A stretch of 64,000 nt of DNA from Bdellovibrionales bacterium RIFOXYD12_FULL_39_22 (GCA_001770205.1 MEQL01000061.1:121412-185411), one strand, 5' to 3'; positions 27,633 through 37,735 are shown, counted from the first letter of the stretch. Notes: generated by a model from the letters alone, not told the origin. Program-made: numbers and translations.

Positions 27633-29663
27633 ATGGAGACAAATTTCGAAGTTGCGACCAGAGAAATATTATGGATGATTCCCTCATATTTTTCTTATCT
27701 AATGTATTTTCTTTTTTTGGCGGCACTTGCTTATTTAATTATACAACTTAGAAAAAAAATCAGACTTGCACTTGCTACGCCCGAAGGTGTGGCGATAAAT
27801 TTTGGCCAACTTGTTCCCACAAAACTAAACTGGGGGGCCTTTTTTGAAACCATATTCGCTCAAGGAAAAGTTAATCGCAAAACAGTGGTGGCCTTTTTTC
27901 ATGGATTTATTTTTTTTAGTTTTTTAGTTTTGATTTTTGCCACTATTCTAGTTGGGATTCATGCTGACACTCCATGGAAAATATTTCAAGGAACACTATA
28001 CAAGCTAGTTTCTTTCTGGGCCGATTGGGCCGCGATATTTATTGTTGCCGGTGTAATAATGGCCTTTTGTCGTAGATATATTTCAAGGCCGGATTATCTG
28101 CAGGCCACCAATCCGAAGCGAGAAATTTTCATGTATTTTATGCTTCTAAATCTGGCCGTTATTGGACTTTTACTGGAGGCCATCCGTATTAATCAAACGG
28201 GAATGATGTGGGGAGATTCTATTTGGTCTCCTGTGGGGTATTTCATTGCGGCACTGATTGGCCCATTGGACGGTAAAGAGAATATTGTCATTACGATTTA
28301 TCGTGTTTTGTGGATGGAACATATGCTCTCAACAATGTTGTTTCTTGCCTTTTTGCCCTGTACTAAATTTTTTCATACGTTGCTGGCACCCTTTAACGCA
28401 TTGATTACCCCGTCACGACAAGGCGCCATTCTTTTGCCAATGAATTTTGAAAATGAAAACGCAGAAACTTTTGGCCTAGGAAAAGTTTCAGAGCTAACTG
28501 TCAAAAATCGTATTGACACAATTTCTTGTGTAGAATGTGGCAGATGTACCATGGCCTGTCCGGCCAATCGTGCAGGAAAAAATTTAAATCCCAAAACGAT
28601 CATAACTAAATTAAGAGATTTTTCAGAGAGAAGCCATGCAGAAAAGCTGACAGGAGAATTGTGGGGAGAGAGTCCACTTTATGCTTTTTCCGAGTTGGAT
28701 GCATGCACAACATGTGGTGCTTGTATGGAAGGATGTCCAATGTCCATTGAGCATGTGAAAATAATTATGGAGTCCCGACGTTATAAAACATTAACCCTGG
28801 CAGAAATTCCGCCTTCGGCCGGGGATGCAACCAATAAAATAAAAAACAACAGTAATCCCTGGGGAATTGCCCAGCATGATCGCTTTAATTGGGCCGCAGG
28901 CCTTAATCTGCCAATAATTAATGAAGGTCAAAAAGTGGATTACCTATATTTTATTGGCTGTGCAGGATCTTACGATGCAGCAAATCAAAAGGTAGTAAAA
29001 GATACCATTAAACTTTTTCAGGAGGCCAAGGTTAGTTTCGCCTTATTAGGTGGTGCGGAAAAGTGTTGCGGAGATCCCATAAGGCGTTTTGGAGATGAGT
29101 ATAGCTTTTTAGAAATTGCCCAAGAAAATATTGCAACATTCTCGCGCTATAAATTTGATGCCATTGTTATGCATTGTCCTCACTGTATGCACACCATCGG
29201 AAAGGAGTATGCAAAGTTTGAAGGTGGAATTTTTAAAACTATTCACCATAGTGAACTTTTAGAAATGTTATTGGCGCAGGGGAAGTTATCACCCAAAAAT
29301 GCCATAGCGGAAAAAGTTACTTTTCATGATCCTTGTTATATCGGACGCCACGATGGCAACTATCATAGTGTGCGCAATATTCTAAAAAAGATAAAAGGTG
29401 TTAAGCTTACAGAGATGAAGGCCGTTAAAGAAGAGGCCTTCTGTTGCGGCATGGGTGGAGGAAATATGTGGTACGAGCTTCCAGAAGGAGAACATCTTGT
29501 TAATGGCCGTTTGCGCGAAGTGGGGGAAACTAAGTGTAATAAGCTTATAACTGCGTGTTCATATTGCTTGATAAATTTTAATTCCAGCAAAAATCATGTT
29601 AGTGAAACAGGAAATATAGAAATTGAAGATATTGCATCGCTTTTGGCAAAGTCGGTTTTTTAA
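27633..29663 (+). CDS. Membrane-bound Fe-S oxidoreductase (heterodisulfide-reductase-like, FadF type)
   Basis: The 676-residue protein joins an N-terminal membrane part of about six helices (residues 10-260, like the cytochrome b subunit of nitrate reductase), a double [4Fe-4S] ferredoxin domain (CVECGRCTMACP near 301 and CTTCGACMEGCP near 360) and two CCG domains (KCCGDP near 480; FHDPCYIGRHD with FCCGMGGG near 570-610). This is the layout of FadF-like proteins thought to pass electrons from ETF to quinone. ATG 27633 is preferred to GTG 27609 because AAGGAG precedes it. No etf genes are nearby. The next gene overlaps its 3' end by 41 bp. Confidence 0.92.
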   Translation: METNFEVATREILWMIPSYFSYLMYFLFLAALAYLIIQLRKKIRLALATPEGVAINFGQLVPTKLNWGAFFETIFAQGKVNRKTVVAFFHGFIFFSFLVLIFATILVGIHADTPWKIFQGTLYKLVSFWADWAAIFIVAGVIMAFCRRYISRPDYLQATNPKREIFMYFMLLNLAVIGLLLEAIRINQTGMMWGDSIWSPVGYFIAALIGPLDGKENIVITIYRVLWMEHMLSTMLFLAFLPCTKFFHTLLAPFNALITPSRQGAILLPMNFENENAETFGLGKVSELTVKNRIDTISCVECGRCTMACPANRAGKNLNPKTIITKLRDFSERSHAEKLTGELWGESPLYAFSELDACTTCGACMEGCPMSIEHVKIIMESRRYKTLTLAEIPPSAGDATNKIKNNSNPWGIAQHDRFNWAAGLNLPIINEGQKVDYLYFIGCAGSYDAANQKVVKDTIKLFQEAKVSFALLGGAEKCCGDPIRRFGDEYSFLEIAQENIATFSRYKFDAIVMHCPHCMHTIGKEYAKFEGGIFKTIHHSELLEMLLAQGKLSPKNAIAEKVTFHDPCYIGRHDGNYHSVRNILKKIKGVKLTEMKAVKEEAFCCGMGGGNMWYELPEGEHLVNGRLREVGETKCNKLITACSYCLINFNSSKNHVSETGNIEIEDIASLLAKSVF

Positions 29664-31581
29664 TTTACTGTTAATTCCGACACTGTTGTGGGGGCCACCG
29701 GCGTGGGGGCAAATATCTGGCCAGGGAGTGCCTGGCCTTCTTTCGTCACTTGAAAATGAAATTTCTCTTAATCGACAACAATATCAGCAGATGGCGGGAG
29801 GAGTGTCGGCAGGGGAAATTGTTTCTTTAGAAGGAGTAACTGCCTTATCACTTACCGCCAAATTTATTAATACATTGGTGTTATTTTCACCGCCTCAATA
29901 TATTCATCTGATTGGTGATAATGAATGTACTTTCTTTTCGCTCTTAGAACATGGACTGCTTTTTTCTCTTGAGCAAACGCCAGAGCTTTTTCCGGTAATT
30001 TGGGATAGCGAAAAAGAAAAAGGCAAAGAGGGAGCTATCAATAGACGTCTTTTTTTTGACTATATCTATTCTAAGCGCTGTTTTTCCAATAAAGAGATTA
30101 GTACTATTTTTTCTCCATCTACCATTGCAACCACCGTGAATCGACTAAGTTTACCTACACCAAAGGCAGAAAAAGAATGTGATGCTATTTTTAAAAACTG
30201 GTACACTAATCCATACACTCCGGCCCTTTGCAAAATTCCGGAGATTATAAATAACTCTATTAAATATCAAGAGAAGCTTTCTTCGCTTGATAAGAAAAAC
30301 AAAGCACAGGCATTGTATTATTCAAATTATATTAAACAAGGCCAGCAACTAGTAGAAAATATCGCTATCCACAAACGTTCTTACATTGAAAATCTTTGTA
30401 ACAACCTTGATCATCCCGAGCGTTTTTGTTCCTTTTATTTATCAGATGACGTCTGGGCCAGGGTTGTTAAGGGAGGATTACCTCGCAATATAATGGAATA
30501 TAGTTGTCGCGAAATTTTCAAAAAAGAGAAAACATCAGACGAAGAGCTCAATCTTTGTAGAACAAAAATGTTGCAAGATGATCTTCTCTGTTCAACGGTA
30601 GGGTCATCTCTTTTTCCTGCTTTGACTCCAGCTCCTCGCTGTAGTGATCTTTCTAGGGCCTTGAATAGTAGTTCCTTGAATGCCGACTATAGAGATTGTC
30701 CGGGACATTTGGATAATGATGCCGTGGCCAACATTAGCAGGATAATTAGATATTTTAAGGCCACAAAAAATGATTCTACTCCAGAAAGCTGTGAGGGAGA
30801 GATGCAATCCACTTTTGCCACTTTGATTGTGGGAGAAAAAAACAATCCTGACGAATCAGAATGGCCGATGAAGATATGCTATCCGAACCCAGTTACCAGA
30901 GAAAATGTTTGTCGAACTTATATTCCGGGGAACGATGCAACGTCTTTATTTTCAGAAGTTTCTGTGATTACTGATATATTGCACAAGATCAGGGGGGCAG
31001 ATCCTAAAAACAAATGTCAGTACGTTTCTTTCAAAAAATATCGGCCACTTTTGCTTGATTTTCGTCATGGTTGTTTCATTGTCTTTGATCAAGAAAAATG
31101 TACCTCTATGCATTGTAATAAGAAAATTTTCTACAATCAAAAAGAGATGTCAGAAATTAAATATTCCGGCCGACACAATCTCGAATATCTGGCCTCCACA
31201 TATATGAATAGCAGTAAATCATTAATAAAAATGATAGAGCGTCCACTTAAAGTAGAGAATAGATCGCTTAAGAACTTAACAGAAGTAACTTTTTTCTTAG
31301 ATCAGTTTAAAAAGCGACTTGTTCATGGAATTGGTTGTTTAGAAGATCTCCTTCCGGCGTTTTATAAGAAGAATTCTCTCAATCAATGTCGTCCAATTCC
31401 TTTTATAATAGATGGATATTTTATTGAAGAAAATAATTCCTACATGGTAGTCAGAACCTCCATTGACGATGTTCATGCTCCTCGTCCTATTCTTTGGAGC
31501 TATATCTATAATGCTATTGCTAACTATAAATCAATTCACCCTGTCTCAATGTGGCCGTTATACGGAGTAAAAAGCAAATGA
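29623..31581 (+). CDS. Secreted cysteine-rich protein of unknown function
   Basis: The 652-residue product has a signal peptide (FFNLLLIPTLLWGPPAWG) and no other membrane segment, with more than 20 cysteines scattered through it, which suggests disulfides in the periplasm or outside. It probably starts at TTG 29623, inside the end of the oxidoreductase gene; TTG 29632 is an alternative. The next gene starts by ATGA overlap, so it is the first of three coupled secreted-protein genes. No family was recognised. Confidence 0.8.
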   Translation: MKILHRFWQSRFFNLLLIPTLLWGPPAWGQISGQGVPGLLSSLENEISLNRQQYQQMAGGVSAGEIVSLEGVTALSLTAKFINTLVLFSPPQYIHLIGDNECTFFSLLEHGLLFSLEQTPELFPVIWDSEKEKGKEGAINRRLFFDYIYSKRCFSNKEISTIFSPSTIATTVNRLSLPTPKAEKECDAIFKNWYTNPYTPALCKIPEIINNSIKYQEKLSSLDKKNKAQALYYSNYIKQGQQLVENIAIHKRSYIENLCNNLDHPERFCSFYLSDDVWARVVKGGLPRNIMEYSCREIFKKEKTSDEELNLCRTKMLQDDLLCSTVGSSLFPALTPAPRCSDLSRALNSSSLNADYRDCPGHLDNDAVANISRIIRYFKATKNDSTPESCEGEMQSTFATLIVGEKNNPDESEWPMKICYPNPVTRENVCRTYIPGNDATSLFSEVSVITDILHKIRGADPKNKCQYVSFKKYRPLLLDFRHGCFIVFDQEKCTSMHCNKKIFYNQKEMSEIKYSGRHNLEYLASTYMNSSKSLIKMIERPLKVENRSLKNLTEVTFFLDQFKKRLVHGIGCLEDLLPAFYKKNSLNQCRPIPFIIDGYFIEENNSYMVVRTSIDDVHAPRPILWSYIYNAIANYKSIHPVSMWPLYGVKSK

Positions 31582-32654
31582 GAAAAAAATTTTTAATAAT
31601 AATTTCTCTTGCTTTTTTTTCCTTACTAATGGCCGAGAGCAAATTACCAATTATTGCTACCAAACAGTCGGTGCAAAGTATTCGTCTAATTACTCAAGAT
31701 GGCCGATTTACCTACTATCAGTCGGCGCAAGGAAAGCTTTTGTTGTCTAGAGACTTTGATGTTGTTTTGGTTTTAGAAGGAGCGATGTATACTAACTATT
31801 TAGTGCAAATATCTCCTGCTAGAAAGCGTCTGCTCATTTCTCAAGACAACGCTTTTCATTCTTTTTTAGGAACAAGAAAATTACTAGAAATTTTCGCTGC
31901 CGATCTAGGTAGTCCGCAGAGTGAATTGTTGGGAATGGGAATTTCTCCCGCATTGCACCTGGATGATCGTTGGGCCTCTTATTATAATCCACACACAACC
32001 ACTATCTATTTTAAAAATTTAGAAAACAAACAAACTAGCTTTGCTATAGAACTGTTTAATAAATCAAATCTTTTCTTTATCCCTCAGGTGGTGATGTTAA
32101 ACGATGAAGAGATTATTTACACCGATATTAATCAAGCGGGGATAGCGGGGATAATTTATTTTAAGCGGAGCGAGAAGAAACCAATCGTAAAAGTTAAAGC
32201 AACTAATATTATGCAACGATTTGAACTGTGTCGCTCATCGTCCTCCCTTTTTGTCGGACGCTTCAATCATGGAAAAAGTAATACAACTTCAACAATTCAG
32301 CAGGCCGCTTTAAAGGATGGGCCAGAAGTGCTTGATCGATTACAACAGATCTACGAAAGCAAAGACGATGACTTCGGAAACATAAACTGCACGGCCACAG
32401 AAAAAAAGCTTTATTTTATTAAGGCCATAGGCCAGGGAGGAAAGCGTCTTTCGGAAGCGGCATCTTTGGAACTAAAAACGGGAGTTGTCACCGTTGAGAG
32501 TGATTTGGAATTTGTAACCAATCTCATTGAAATGGATGGGAAATTGCTTATTGCACACAATGGAATTACTTATCTGCTATACGGGGAAAACAATCTAGGA
32601 CGAGATGATCTTGGCCATCCCGTCGAGCGAAGTGGCAAGGAGGAGAAAAAATAG
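31578..32654 (+). CDS. Secreted beta-rich protein, possible beta-propeller, unknown function
   Basis: The 358-residue protein starts at ATG 31578, overlapping the previous stop as ATGA, with GGAG 10 bases upstream. A signal peptide (FLIIISLAFFSLLMA) is followed by repeated strand-turn blades such as DGRFTYYQSAQGKLLLSRD and LIEMDGKLLIAHNGITYLLY, like TolB or WD-type propellers but without clear repeat signatures. It overlaps the next gene at the stop. Function unknown; propeller is inference. Confidence 0.78.
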   Translation: MRKKFLIIISLAFFSLLMAESKLPIIATKQSVQSIRLITQDGRFTYYQSAQGKLLLSRDFDVVLVLEGAMYTNYLVQISPARKRLLISQDNAFHSFLGTRKLLEIFAADLGSPQSELLGMGISPALHLDDRWASYYNPHTTTIYFKNLENKQTSFAIELFNKSNLFFIPQVVMLNDEEIIYTDINQAGIAGIIYFKRSEKKPIVKVKATNIMQRFELCRSSSSLFVGRFNHGKSNTTSTIQQAALKDGPEVLDRLQQIYESKDDDFGNINCTATEKKLYFIKAIGQGGKRLSEAASLELKTGVVTVESDLEFVTNLIEMDGKLLIAHNGITYLLYGENNLGRDDLGHPVERSGKEEKK

Positions 32655-33820
32655 TGGCCATAAAAAAATTCGCCACCCTATTGATAGCTTGTATAATGCC
32701 CTTTGTTGGAATGGGAACAGCGGTCGATTCAATTTATACCGCCGAAGAGACGCTTCCTTCTGAATTTAAATTACTTTTAGAGGCGGCGCAAGATCTACCG
32801 CGCACGGACGATCAGAGCATGGCCATTTATCAAGCACTGGCCACGATTGATCTTTTCATGGCCTCTCACTTGAAGGAAGAAAGCAGTAAAATAATTTTGG
32901 TAGAAATTTATAAAAACCTTTTAAGCAGTCAAAAGAAAATAGTTGATGTGGCCAGCTATATTAATGAAAAGCGCTTCACTCTTTTAAAACATGAGATTAA
33001 AAAAAATGCCGGACAATATAGTCGCTTTGCTTTATGGATTGCGCTGGGAATTATTTCTGATTTGCATGAATTGTTTTCGGTTTCTTTGTTTGAAAGTTAT
33101 ATAGATAATTTTAATAATCCAAAATTTCCCAAAGAGGCCGCGTTTGTTGAGGTTAAAAGCAAGTTGCGACTAATTTTTCCTATCGTAACAGCACTATGCG
33201 ACTTGAGGCCAGAAGAGTTTAATGAGTATAGCAAGAAGGAAGCAATTACAATTCTTTCCTCTATTGCCCGGACTATGCAGATAAAGGCCATGTTGGAAAA
33301 TACACCACTTGTGGTTAAAGAGGGCGCGGGGTTGAAATTTTTCCACACTGCCGAATCTTCGCGGCCGCAGGCCAGTAGCTCCAATGGAGAAGATAAAATT
33401 GCCGCAATAATTTCCAGAATGCAGACGGAAGAGGAAGAGACAAACAACAACGCAAGCAAGGCCCCTCGCGACAATTGGATACCGGCCGCTGATCCGAGCT
33501 ATACTCCACCCGCAGAATTGCCACATGCGATTAATGATTGGTTTGTTTTGCCAGATACAAAGGAAGCTCTGCCGGCGAAAAAATTACCTCTGGCCATTAA
33601 TGATTGGTTTGATATGCCACAACTGATGCCGGGGGAAATTCCCCCCCTGGCCTTGCCAGAACCGGTTGGCCAGGAGTGGGATAAAAAAGTGGAAGCGGAA
33701 GAAGAAGAGAACGCCACGAAAACCAGTGGAAGCAATTCTGCTGAAAATAAAGAGAAGGGTGTGCCGATACCTGCTCCTGTAGAGAGCGTAGATCCAGACG
33801 ATTTTTCTATAATAAATTAA
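32654..33820 (+). CDS. Secreted protein with helical domain and Pro-rich repeat tail, unknown function
   Basis: The 388-residue protein starts with GTG overlapping the previous TAG, after AAGGAGGAG. A signal peptide (LIACIMPFVGMGTA) is followed by a helical domain (about residues 30-230) and a low-complexity tail. The tail carries LPHAINDWFVLP near 294 and LPLAINDWFDMP near 312, an 18-residue period repeat, followed by Pro-, Glu- and Asn-rich sequence. The repeat may be a protein-binding motif. It ends the coupled three-gene set; 221 bp follow without a gene. Confidence 0.78.
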   Translation: MAIKKFATLLIACIMPFVGMGTAVDSIYTAEETLPSEFKLLLEAAQDLPRTDDQSMAIYQALATIDLFMASHLKEESSKIILVEIYKNLLSSQKKIVDVASYINEKRFTLLKHEIKKNAGQYSRFALWIALGIISDLHELFSVSLFESYIDNFNNPKFPKEAAFVEVKSKLRLIFPIVTALCDLRPEEFNEYSKKEAITILSSIARTMQIKAMLENTPLVVKEGAGLKFFHTAESSRPQASSSNGEDKIAAIISRMQTEEEETNNNASKAPRDNWIPAADPSYTPPAELPHAINDWFVLPDTKEALPAKKLPLAINDWFDMPQLMPGEIPPLALPEPVGQEWDKKVEAEEEENATKTSGSNSAENKEKGVPIPAPVESVDPDDFSIIN

Positions 33821-34041
33821 GATTATGTTATTTTTTCAAGTAAAATAGTTTTGTAAAGATAAGATCATTTTTACTTTGCCAGGTAAGTTGTAATTACATA
33901 TGGACAAGTAATTTCAGGAAGATAAGACAAAGAAGTCGGCGCAACAGACAAACATGTCATATAAACTCAAGATTTTGTAAAATTTGTCGAAAAGCTAGTA
34001 GGCAGGTTTGCTTTTTAACAACTTACTGAAGGGTGAAAATT

Positions 34042-36153
34042 ATGGCCGCCAAACATTTACAAAAATTTAAATGGGCATCAATTTTACTGACGACTCTGCT
34101 GATTTTAATATCGCAAGTAGGCGCCCAGGAAATTGTTATCACGATAGAGGGAAATGAAGGTGCAAAGATAGAGCGATCAACGCCGACATCTTCTAATACT
34201 CGAGTTGCGGAAGGAGCAATAACTCAGAAAGGGTCGTGTGACGCAATAGCGCAAGATCGGGCCATACCGTTTTCGCTTTTGAATATATTGATGGCCAATA
34301 AAAGCAATCAGATTATTAAAAAATTCAATTACCAAACAGAGCGATTAGAGGTGGTTTTTCCACCATATATTGGCGCTTGTCTTGATCCGGCCGTGAAAAC
34401 GTTAACTGACGGGAATAATATTTCGCTAGTGGTGGAAAACAAGAACAAAACAGTTGCTGAAACATTGCAATGCTTGGTTCGTGAAAAAGTTTTAGAAAAA
34501 GTAGAAAAAAAGGATGATGCTGCTAAAAATGGAAATAAGGTGGTGTATAATTTTTCCCGAGTTGATCCGGCCAAGTTGGTCCCTGGGACCGCGGTAAGTT
34601 TTAATATGCGAGCAAGTGGAGGGCAAACAGCTTTGAAAAGAGATGCCGAAATATATTTGGATTATTTTTCTCCGGCCACTGCTTCCTTTGCGGCAATTAA
34701 GACGATGCAAGTTGAAAATTATGGAGGTTGTGGAAGGACGGAATGGATGGAAGATGAGAGAGTGGTTTTTCGTTCGCCCGAACTGCAAGAACTAGAAGAT
34801 TATAAAAACACTTGTGAAGAGGGGAATTTAGAGAAAATATTTAAATCGACTATAAAGTTAGAAATTGCTGGTAATGCTGGCGAGCTTGATGCTCTTTCGA
34901 GAAGAGCAAAAGAGATGCTTTCTGGGGCCTTGGCCTTTCATTTAACAAATCCCAAGGGAGAGATTGCGCAATTGCGTCATAAGCTTGAAGAAGAATCACG
35001 AAAACTTATTCAAGCAGAAAGTGATAGCAAAAAGATTAAGCAACTCGTCCGCGGTTACGAAAAGATAGTAGATGAGTTAGATGAGTATCTGGTCAAATAT
35101 GCTTTCAAGAAGATGGAGGATTTGGTCAGTCGCCTAGACGAGGCCGATGATGACGAAAAACTTGAGATAGAAAAAGAGCTAGATACATGGCGAGATGCCA
35201 TTAAGGATATTAACTATAAAGAAGTGCAGAAAACGGCACTTTCATTAACCAAAAAAGGCTTTGCAGACAAGGCCAATAAGTTTGCGGAATTTGCACTAAA
35301 AATTAAGTACTATCCGAAATTAAACGAGGGAAGAAAGGCCCCAGACGCCGAGGCCTTAAACTCCAAAATTAGAAAAGAACTCAAAGTGTTTGAATCAGAA
35401 GGAGCATTCGCAGATGATGCCTTCATTACTTCGGAAGGAGATGAGTCGGCCATCGAGGCGCATGAGCGAAATCTTGTTCAGTTACAAAATGAGCGAGTAA
35501 AGAAAATTGCACTTTGTGAGAAAAAACTCTCTGGTTGTGAGCAAAAAACATATTTATCCGTTTTTCATACCACCACCTGCTCTTCTAATGGACGAAGTAG
35601 TGCCAGTGAACTGAATCAATGTCGAAAAAAGGTCGATAAAATTTCCAAACGAATTTTAAAGGAAGTTAAAAAGATTGGTAAACTGGACGACATTTATGGA
35701 AGATATTTGGAGCGCAAGGAGGAAGAAGAAGGATATGAGGATGAAGATGATGATTACTTCTCTTTGGCCGATATTGACCTTGATTTAGATTCTGGAATTA
35801 GCGATCGCTCCGATAGGTATTCCTCTCAGCGTTACAACTATGCCGCCGGAAGTGATCCGCGCTCGCAACCAGGTGGTGGTATGGGTAACAATAGTTTGAT
35901 GATGCCACCAACCAATCCGTTTGATTCTCAGTATCAACAAGGTTGGCCTTGGGCCGCTAATGCCGGATATCGCTCGACGGCCGGAAGCTCTCTTAATAAT
36001 CCATTTTCTTATGAGTATGGAGCGATGGATCCTTATGCTGGATATCGTTATCCGTCGTCGCAGATGGGCCCACCGAATCCTTATGCTGGATATAGTTATC
36101 CGCAGTCAGCTACCACGCCTATTTGGTCATCGCCGCAGTACTATGGCCGTTAG
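34042..36153 (+). CDS. Large secreted coiled-coil protein with aromatic repeat C-terminus, unknown function
   Basis: The 703-residue product starts at ATG 34042 after AAGGG; GTG 34033 overlaps that site. A signal peptide (ILLTTLLILISQVGAQ) precedes an N-terminal domain with several cysteines, a long charged coiled coil (about residues 290-560) and an acidic stretch (EEEEGYEDEDDDYF, near 570-580). The last 110 residues are Gly, Tyr, Pro, Ser and Asn rich with PYAGYRYP and PYAGYSYP repeats. It overlaps the convergent porin-like gene by 4 bp. Role unknown. Confidence 0.8.
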   Translation: MAAKHLQKFKWASILLTTLLILISQVGAQEIVITIEGNEGAKIERSTPTSSNTRVAEGAITQKGSCDAIAQDRAIPFSLLNILMANKSNQIIKKFNYQTERLEVVFPPYIGACLDPAVKTLTDGNNISLVVENKNKTVAETLQCLVREKVLEKVEKKDDAAKNGNKVVYNFSRVDPAKLVPGTAVSFNMRASGGQTALKRDAEIYLDYFSPATASFAAIKTMQVENYGGCGRTEWMEDERVVFRSPELQELEDYKNTCEEGNLEKIFKSTIKLEIAGNAGELDALSRRAKEMLSGALAFHLTNPKGEIAQLRHKLEEESRKLIQAESDSKKIKQLVRGYEKIVDELDEYLVKYAFKKMEDLVSRLDEADDDEKLEIEKELDTWRDAIKDINYKEVQKTALSLTKKGFADKANKFAEFALKIKYYPKLNEGRKAPDAEALNSKIRKELKVFESEGAFADDAFITSEGDESAIEAHERNLVQLQNERVKKIALCEKKLSGCEQKTYLSVFHTTTCSSNGRSSASELNQCRKKVDKISKRILKEVKKIGKLDDIYGRYLERKEEEEGYEDEDDDYFSLADIDLDLDSGISDRSDRYSSQRYNYAAGSDPRSQPGGGMGNNSLMMPPTNPFDSQYQQGWPWAANAGYRSTAGSSLNNPFSYEYGAMDPYAGYRYPSSQMGPPNPYAGYSYPQSATTPIWSSPQYYGR

Positions 36154-37634
36154 AAACTAATGGTGGTTTTAAATTGGTAGATATAGGAATCAGACGCGTC
36201 GTTAGGATTATCTGAATTCGTGAAGGCGTAATAATCACCCGCGAAATGGTATCCTAAAATTCCACTTACAGAGATTTCCTTATTCCACTGATAATCAAAT
36301 CCTCCATCAACTTCAAAACCAAGTTCGCTATTTTGATTTGCGGTGGCGGCAAACTGCTTATTGGTTAAATGGTTATAAGCGTCGTGGCCAGTGGAGGCAA
36401 TTTCGTTAGCAGCAGCATAGATAAACGCCATGTTCCAAAGCCATTTACCAGAAAGATATTTTCCATAAAAGCGAAGATAGTTGGCATTAGTTATGTAAGA
36501 GTCATATAGGCTTTTATTGTCATCAGAGATTGCCATTAAATTATAGCGAAACATTAAATAAGCGATTTGATAATTGGGATTTAGATAGGTGGCACCATAA
36601 TTAGAAATTTGCCCGTCTTCTCCCGAAATAGTTCCAGCGTTAAATCCAACAGTCCAGAAATCATTAATAAAATATTTTGATTCAAAAATAACAGATCGTG
36701 CCTTGTAATTAATATTGCGGCCATCTTGATAGATGTTACCAATCTTTCCGGAAAAGAAAGGAATTTCCACTTCAAAACTAAAATTCCCAAATCGTTTTTT
36801 GAAATAGAGGTCAAAGAGCTTAGTGTCAACAATGCCCACGCTCGTGGCCCCCATTCCCCCGACATCAGTTTGGATTAGTTGGTTTTGAGTGCCACTATCT
36901 TTTTTACTGTACAGTACTCCGAAGCCATAGGCCCGCTCGGTGTTATCATATAACATGGAAATCCCATGTTCTTCTACTTTGTGTGTTCGCGTCTGACTTC
37001 CGATAGATCCCAATTTGGCCCAGTATGGTGCCAAGGTAAAATTTCCCAGCTTGTAGCTAACAGAAATACCATCTCTAGTAGAAGAAAAATGATCGTTTGC
37101 GCCCTTGCCATCACTTACAACGGCCCCCAAGGCCCATCCTGCAGAATGTCGGCCAATTTGATAGGTACCAACATCGGAGTATAGTTCCATGTAAAACTTG
37201 GCAAACGCCAAAGATGCCACACCAGTATCAGAGGTATTGAAAGCGTAAAGAGCAGAACCCATTCCGGACTCACGTGAAGAAGTAGAGTTGTCGCCAAAGC
37301 GTCCGCCTCGCGCATATCCGTTGGTGATTTCTGCAAAAACAGAGGCCGCATCGTTGATTACGATGTTTGGTTCTAGGCGAAAGATATAGTTTTGAAAAGA
37401 AGCATTATCTCCTGCGCCATTGGTAATATAGATTTCCTGCGAGCCTGGATCAATAGGAGAGGTAGAATTGGTTGACTGAACTGTTTTGCGGTAATTGAGG
37501 ATATTGGTGGTGTCAACCGAAAGTGCTCCATGCCAGTCGACGGGTATGGCCCAAAGAGGGGCGGTGACGGCAAGCAAAAGGTTGGCAAAAAAGGCCTTTT
37601 TAAATAGTTGAGCGCTAGTGTTGTTACGATCCAC
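36150..37634 (-). CDS. Porin-like outer-membrane beta barrel
   Basis: The 494-residue protein has a signal peptide (FFANLLLAVTAPLWA) and a mature part of alternating amphipathic strands with Gly, Asn and aromatic turns, ending in Ser-Phe as barrel proteins do. The opening VDWHGALSVDTTNILNYRK and the FEVDGGFDYQWNKEISVSGILGYHFAGDYY region look like porins with 16 or more strands. GTG 37634 is chosen because AAGGAG lies 6 bases upstream; the longer frame from TTG 37649 would contain that site. Substrate unknown. Confidence 0.82.
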   Translation of the reverse strand: MDRNNTSAQLFKKAFFANLLLAVTAPLWAIPVDWHGALSVDTTNILNYRKTVQSTNSTSPIDPGSQEIYITNGAGDNASFQNYIFRLEPNIVINDAASVFAEITNGYARGGRFGDNSTSSRESGMGSALYAFNTSDTGVASLAFAKFYMELYSDVGTYQIGRHSAGWALGAVVSDGKGANDHFSSTRDGISVSYKLGNFTLAPYWAKLGSIGSQTRTHKVEEHGISMLYDNTERAYGFGVLYSKKDSGTQNQLIQTDVGGMGATSVGIVDTKLFDLYFKKRFGNFSFEVEIPFFSGKIGNIYQDGRNINYKARSVIFESKYFINDFWTVGFNAGTISGEDGQISNYGATYLNPNYQIAYLMFRYNLMAISDDNKSLYDSYITNANYLRFYGKYLSGKWLWNMAFIYAAANEIASTGHDAYNHLTNKQFAATANQNSELGFEVDGGFDYQWNKEISVSGILGYHFAGDYYAFTNSDNPNDASDSYIYQFKTTISF

Positions 37635-37735
37635 AAATTTCTCCTTCAAATGAAATATACTAATTTCAAATAATGTAGAATGATATATTATTAATTATCA
37701 AGCTGAAAAGCTAATTGACATAGTTAAGTTACCAA

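Noticed and set aside
37715..37720. Perfect TTGACA before the penicillin-binding protein gene
   Set aside because: A -10 at the correct distance would fall inside the coding start, and no TATAAT-like hexamer is there.
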